Below, in pieces: positions 5,445 to 8,273 of a stretch of DNA of 8,273 bases. Numbering within the stretch: position 1 is the first letter of the stretch; each line of letters begins with the position of its first letter. A program made the translations under genes and the position numbers. A model generated the notes under the pieces. That model was not told the DNA's origin. It saw only the letters and a program-made list of their open reading frames with translations, and did no database searches. The stretch is taken from the NCBI GenBank assembly GCA_964495465.1, contig CAZBWE010000090.1:1-8273 (forward strand), given 5' to 3'. The DNA comes from CAZBWE01 sp964495465 (GTDB lineage: Bacteria; Planctomycetota; Phycisphaerae; Sedimentisphaerales; Anaerobacaceae).

Positions 5445-5450
5445 AAAAAA
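5445..5450 (-). terminator. rnpB terminator U-run after helix P1
   Basis: On the minus strand six T residues directly follow the 3' strand of helix P1 (GACCCGCTC). The 3' end of the RNA with this U-run resembles an intrinsic terminator in which P1 itself acts as the stem. A matching A-run precedes the 5' strand, so the precursor stem could extend by six A-U pairs. Confidence 0.5.
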
Positions 5451-5859
5451 GAGCGGGTCTGTAAGCCGAGTTCTGTATCCCGCCACGAATGGCAGTTGGC
5501 GGCCATTTATCTTGACCAACTGTTACCAGTTGGCTCATGCGGCCTACCTGCCGGCTGAATCTGCCTTAAGCAAATCCAAACTCGGGCCAAGTCATGCCGG
5601 CTGCTTGGCCTTGCAGGCGGTGGGGTTTACCCTGCCAGCGCCGTCACCGGCACCGCGGTGCGCTCTTACCACACCATTTCACCTTTGCCTGTGTCCCGAC
5701 GAATCGGAACCATCGGCTGTGTATTTTCTGCGGCACTTTCCCGCGGGTTGCCCCGGGTGGCCGTTAGCCACCACCGTTGCCCTGTCCTGCTCGGACTTTC
5801 CTCCCCCACTGCTTCGCCCTTGCGAAGTAAAACTGCGGGGGCGACCGCCCGACCCACTC
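5451..5859 (-). ncRNA. rnpB: RNase P RNA, bacterial type A
   Basis: This is the catalytic RNA of ribonuclease P, which cleaves the 5' leader from pre-tRNAs. Read on the minus strand, GAGTGGGTC at the 5' end pairs with GACCCGCTC at the 3' end to form P1 (9 bp, one G-U). Conserved landmarks follow in order: GAGGAAAGTCCGAGC (5803-5789), GGTAAGAGCGCACC, AGGGTAAACCCCACC, CAGGTAGGCCGC (with the GGT that pairs with the tRNA CCA end, 5548-5546), the AGATAAATGGC block, and ACAGAACTCGGCTTAC near the 3' end. The length of about 409 nt is close to the E. coli RNA (377 nt) and the type A layout holds throughout. Reading frames over this interval on either strand are shadows. It converges with the ilvC-lipoprotein unit and lies downstream of nadB on the same strand. 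Confidence 0.96.
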
Positions 5860-5915
5860 TTTTTTACCGATTATCTACTATTTACTATTGATAATTGTTC
5901 CGGTAGTCATTCGTT

Positions 5916-5944
5916 ATTATAACAGAAATACACTCTATTTTCCA
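5916..5944 (-). promoter_or_regulatory. Candidate rnpB promoter
   Basis: On the minus strand TATAAT (5921-5916) is preceded after 17 nt by TGGAAA (5944-5939, four of six matches to TTGACA). Transcription would start near 5909, giving a precursor with about 50 nt of leader before P1. A second, weaker GATAAT at 5875-5870 could start nearer the mature end but lacks a good -35. The interval 5861-6011 holds nothing else I can name; a small CCACC/GGTGG hairpin at 5971-5984 without a U-run may be a weak end for nadB. Confidence 0.4.
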
Positions 5945-6011
5945 TCCCGGCCCCGGATTTCCGCATATAACCACCCTCCGGTGGAATTGCAGCGCAAATT
6001 ACCAAATTTTC

Positions 6012-7628
6012 TCACAATTCCTTTGAAATCTCGGTGTGTTTTTTGAAGTTCTTATCATCGGTATCGGGAAAATCCCTTCTAAAATGCACGCCTCGACTCT
6101 CCCGGCGCATTTGCGCGGATTTAGCAACAAGCAGACAAACGGCGAGCATATTCTGGCACTGCCAGCCCTGGGGCGAATCAAATGTTTTATCCATTACGTA
6201 GCTCTGCCAGAATTTGATAATCTCCTGGCATTCTGCGAGCGGCTGGGCGCTTCTGGTGATACCAACATTTCGCCACATAAGGGCCCTAAGCGAGTTTCTG
6301 ACATCGGCAGTATCCAAAATAGTGCGGTCAGAACTCGGAAACTGATGTCTTATCCGGGGATGCTTGATGTGCGACACCGCCTTTTTTCTCCCTTGCGAAA
6401 CCGACCGCCCGGCTATTTTGCCGAAGACCAGCCCTTCAAGCAGGGAGTTGCTGCCGAGCCGATTTGCGCCGTGCAGACCGGTGGATGCAACTTCGCCGCA
6501 GGCATAAAGATTACCAACACTTGATGCAGCTCTTGAATCGGTTTTCACTCCGCCAACTAAATAATGTGCGCTGGGACGGACCGGAATCAAATCCCTGCTG
6601 ACGTCTATATCGAAACTTTCACACAACTGGTTGATGCGGGGGAATCTTTCGGCAAAGTGCTTTTTATCAAAGTGCCGAACGTCCAGATAAACGTGCGTTG
6701 ATTCAGTTTTGCGCATCTGCTCGGTAATGGCCCGGCTGACTATATCTCGCGGTGCAAGCTCAGCGGCTTCGTGATAGTCCTTCATAAAACGTCTTCCTTT
6801 ATTATCCAGCAGGACGGCCCCTTCGCCGCGGAGCGTCTCGGTAATCAGTGTCCGGGAAGCACCTGCAATATAAAGAGTAGTCGGGTGAAACTGCATAAAC
6901 TCCAAATCCTGCAATATGGCGCCGGCCCTGTAAGCCATCGCCAGCCCGTCGCCGGTGGCAACTTCCGGATTCGTGGTTTCGCGGTAAAGCTGGCCGATTC
7001 CCCCGGTTGCCAGGATTGTGTTTACCGCCCAGATTATCTGAGGCCCTCTTTGTTTGTCGAAGCCGATTATACCAATACACCGGCTGTCTTCGTTGGTAAG
7101 TAAGTCTATGGTAAAAAAGTTTTCAATTACTTTAATATTTTGATTTTGTTTGACCTCTTTTATCAGCGTCTCGGCAATTATTCTGCCGGTTTCATCGCCG
7201 TGAGCGTGGGCGATGCGAGGGCAGGAGTGTCCACCTTCGAGGGTAGCTGCAATATGTCCGTTGACCAGGTCAAATTCAGCACCCCAGTCAAGCAACTGCT
7301 CTACGAGCTGCGGACCCTGGCGAACAACCATCTCAACTACACCCTCATCACATATCCCACAGCCGGTGCTGAGCGTATCAGCTATGTGTGAATCGAAGGT
7401 ATCCGATTTATTAAGCACCGAGGCGATACCGCCCTGAGCGTTGTAGGTATTGCTGTCTTCAAGGGCTTGTTTACAAACAACGATGACATTCTGTTGCTCG
7501 GCTGCTTCGATGGCAGCACGAAGGCCTGCGACCCCGGCCCCAATAACCAGGCAATCCGTAAAAAGCTGGTGCGTGGAGATAGAATCAATATTGACCAGAT
7601 AACGTCTAAATTCCGGCTGAGCAGCCAT
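6012..7628 (-). CDS. nadB: L-aspartate oxidase
   Basis: NadB oxidises L-aspartate to iminoaspartate with FAD, using oxygen or fumarate as acceptor; NadA then makes quinolinate for NAD synthesis. The 538 residues match the family (E. coli 540). The dinucleotide-binding motif GAGVAG is at 30-35. Active-site features include Glu132 in EGGHS, His249 in FMQFHPTT, Thr264 and Arg268 in TETLRGEGA, Arg295 in AELAPRD, His356 in SAHYLVGG and Arg391 in GLHGANRLGSNSLLEG. The C-terminal helical domain ends with the typical SRGVHFRRDFPD stretch. These features separate it from succinate dehydrogenase and fumarate reductase flavoproteins, especially the GGIASVL and STGCGICD segments. A ribosome binding site GAGGTGG ends 7 nt before the ATG. 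The upstream lipoprotein gene ends 20 nt away, so the two probably share a transcript. nadA and nadC are not in the window. Confidence 0.96.
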   Translation of the reverse strand: MAAQPEFRRYLVNIDSISTHQLFTDCLVIGAGVAGLRAAIEAAEQQNVIVVCKQALEDSNTYNAQGGIASVLNKSDTFDSHIADTLSTGCGICDEGVVEMVVRQGPQLVEQLLDWGAEFDLVNGHIAATLEGGHSCPRIAHAHGDETGRIIAETLIKEVKQNQNIKVIENFFTIDLLTNEDSRCIGIIGFDKQRGPQIIWAVNTILATGGIGQLYRETTNPEVATGDGLAMAYRAGAILQDLEFMQFHPTTLYIAGASRTLITETLRGEGAVLLDNKGRRFMKDYHEAAELAPRDIVSRAITEQMRKTESTHVYLDVRHFDKKHFAERFPRINQLCESFDIDVSRDLIPVRPSAHYLVGGVKTDSRAASSVGNLYACGEVASTGLHGANRLGSNSLLEGLVFGKIAGRSVSQGRKKAVSHIKHPRIRHQFPSSDRTILDTADVRNSLRALMWRNVGITRSAQPLAECQEIIKFWQSYVMDKTFDSPQGWQCQNMLAVCLLVAKSAQMRRESRGVHFRRDFPDTDDKNFKKHTEISKEL

Positions 7629-7648
7629 ATAAAAGCCACCTCTACTTA

Positions 7649-8273
7649 TTACTTTTCCGAAGGTTTGTCCGGCTCGGCATCACCCGGTTCAATGTAAACC
7701 TTTTTTCGAACCAGATTGACTTCGTTGGGAAATAACCTTTTATCGTCAGCATACTTGAGGACAAATGCCTGAAGCTCCCCGGTCGGAGCCGTTAATACAG
7801 GTTGTTCTTCAATTGTCGCAAATTCCACCGCACTGGGATTTTCCTCAAGCAACTCCTTAAAATCCTCATCATCGGTAAGTTGTAAATTCATCCGGGGTTC
7901 AATGCCGTTTATTTTTATAAATGTATGGACGGGCACGAGAAATAAAGTGTTGAATACCCAATTCACCTTGTTCGGGTCATCCTCATCCCACGGCGGTTCA
8001 CTTGGGAAAACATCCAGCAGGAAAAATCTGTCGCCCAGCTTCATCAAATGTGCATCGAATAAGCCCCGCTTGCCCTCATTATCAGCAAAAATAAGTCTGT
8101 ATTTATTTTCTTTTTCGTCCGGCCGCTTAAACTCCCAAGTAGTATTAGGGCTGTTGATGTCGTCCACCCAGGTTCCGAGCAGCTTTTCTTCAAAAACCAC
8201 CTCCTTCTCGGTGTAAAGAGGATGCAGGGACATAACAGGCACACAGCCGCCTAAAAGAGCAGCTAACAAATAA
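7649..8273 (-). CDS. Uncharacterised lipoprotein, N-terminus cut by window edge
   Basis: At least 206 residues are visible, and the frame is still open at the window edge, so the start codon and the beginning of the signal peptide lie outside; the in-frame TTG at 8269 is not a convincing start. The visible N-terminus is a hydrophobic stretch ending LLGGC, a good lipobox with Cys at codon 8245-8243. Soon after comes LHPLYT followed by KLLGTW, a pattern I recall in uncharacterised bacterial lipoproteins but cannot attach to a function. The rest is acidic, with alternating strand-like segments (KYRLIFAD, DRFFLLDVFP, NTLFLVPVHTFIKI) and a charged tail ending KPSEK, consistent with a soluble periplasm-facing domain. 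It ends 20 nt before nadB. No link to NAD synthesis is evident beyond position. Confidence 0.85.
   Translation of the reverse strand, partial: YLLAALLGGCVPVMSLHPLYTEKEVVFEEKLLGTWVDDINSPNTTWEFKRPDEKENKYRLIFADNEGKRGLFDAHLMKLGDRFFLLDVFPSEPPWDEDDPNKVNWVFNTLFLVPVHTFIKINGIEPRMNLQLTDDEDFKELLEENPSAVEFATIEEQPVLTAPTGELQAFVLKYADDKRLFPNEVNLVRKKVYIEPGDAEPDKPSEK

Noticed and set aside
5512..5922. Plus-strand frame of 136 codons and others over the same interval
   Set aside because: The interval is the RNase P RNA on the minus strand; the peptide is low-complexity and Pro/Cys-rich, as expected of a structured RNA read as protein.
6036..6524. Plus-strand frame of 162 codons opposite nadB
   Set aside because: Antisense to the conserved C-terminal half of NadB; no ribosome binding site or family resemblance.
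1..8273. A defence, mobile or secondary-metabolite system
   Set aside because: All substantial genes are recognised housekeeping genes or two lipoproteins; no transposase, integrase, nuclease, toxin or synthase domains are visible.

Overview
The window looks like a chromosomal housekeeping segment from an uncultured Gram-negative-type bacterium. It carries predicted lipoproteins and bacterial type A RNase P RNA, and its spacers are crowded with short hairpin and AT-rich repeats. That repeat style, with fragments running into reading frames, resembles what I associate with Planctomycetota (Phycisphaerae-like) genomes. This is an impression from style, not a marker-based placement, and confidence in the phylum is low.

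Layout. Positions 1-900 are repeat-rich with at most one doubtful small minus-strand gene (37-303). They end in a consensus-perfect sigma70-type promoter (610-638), a palindrome at its expected transcription start (645-670) and a leader of about 255 nt with several hairpins. On the plus strand follow ilvB (902-2734), ilvN (2773-3261), ilvC (3564-4568) and, one base after the ilvC stop, a lipoprotein gene of unknown function (4570-5385). A second promoter candidate (3324-3352) lies in the 302-nt ilvN-ilvC spacer. On the minus strand, reading right to left, are a lipoprotein gene cut by the window edge (7649-8273), nadB (6012-7628), and rnpB (5451-5859), which converges on the ilv cluster.

How the genes work together. 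IlvB and IlvN form acetolactate (acetohydroxyacid) synthase, the first common step of valine, leucine and isoleucine synthesis. IlvN keeps the residues known to matter for valine feedback. IlvC performs the next step, isomerisation and reduction. The dihydroxyacid dehydratase and transaminase are not in the window. NadB makes iminoaspartate for NAD synthesis; its usual partners NadA and NadC are absent here. rnpB encodes the catalytic RNA that matures tRNA 5' ends.

I found no CRISPR array, phage, transposase, toxin-antitoxin or defence system. The most interesting signals are subtle: an IlvB N-terminus apparently built from intergenic repeat DNA; a heptanucleotide tandem repeat family at three or more sites, including the ilvB-ilvN junction; a ketol-acid reductoisomerase whose cofactor loop lacks the usual NADPH phosphate clamp; a palindrome at the ilvB transcription start; and an uncharacterised lipoprotein apparently translationally coupled to ilvC.
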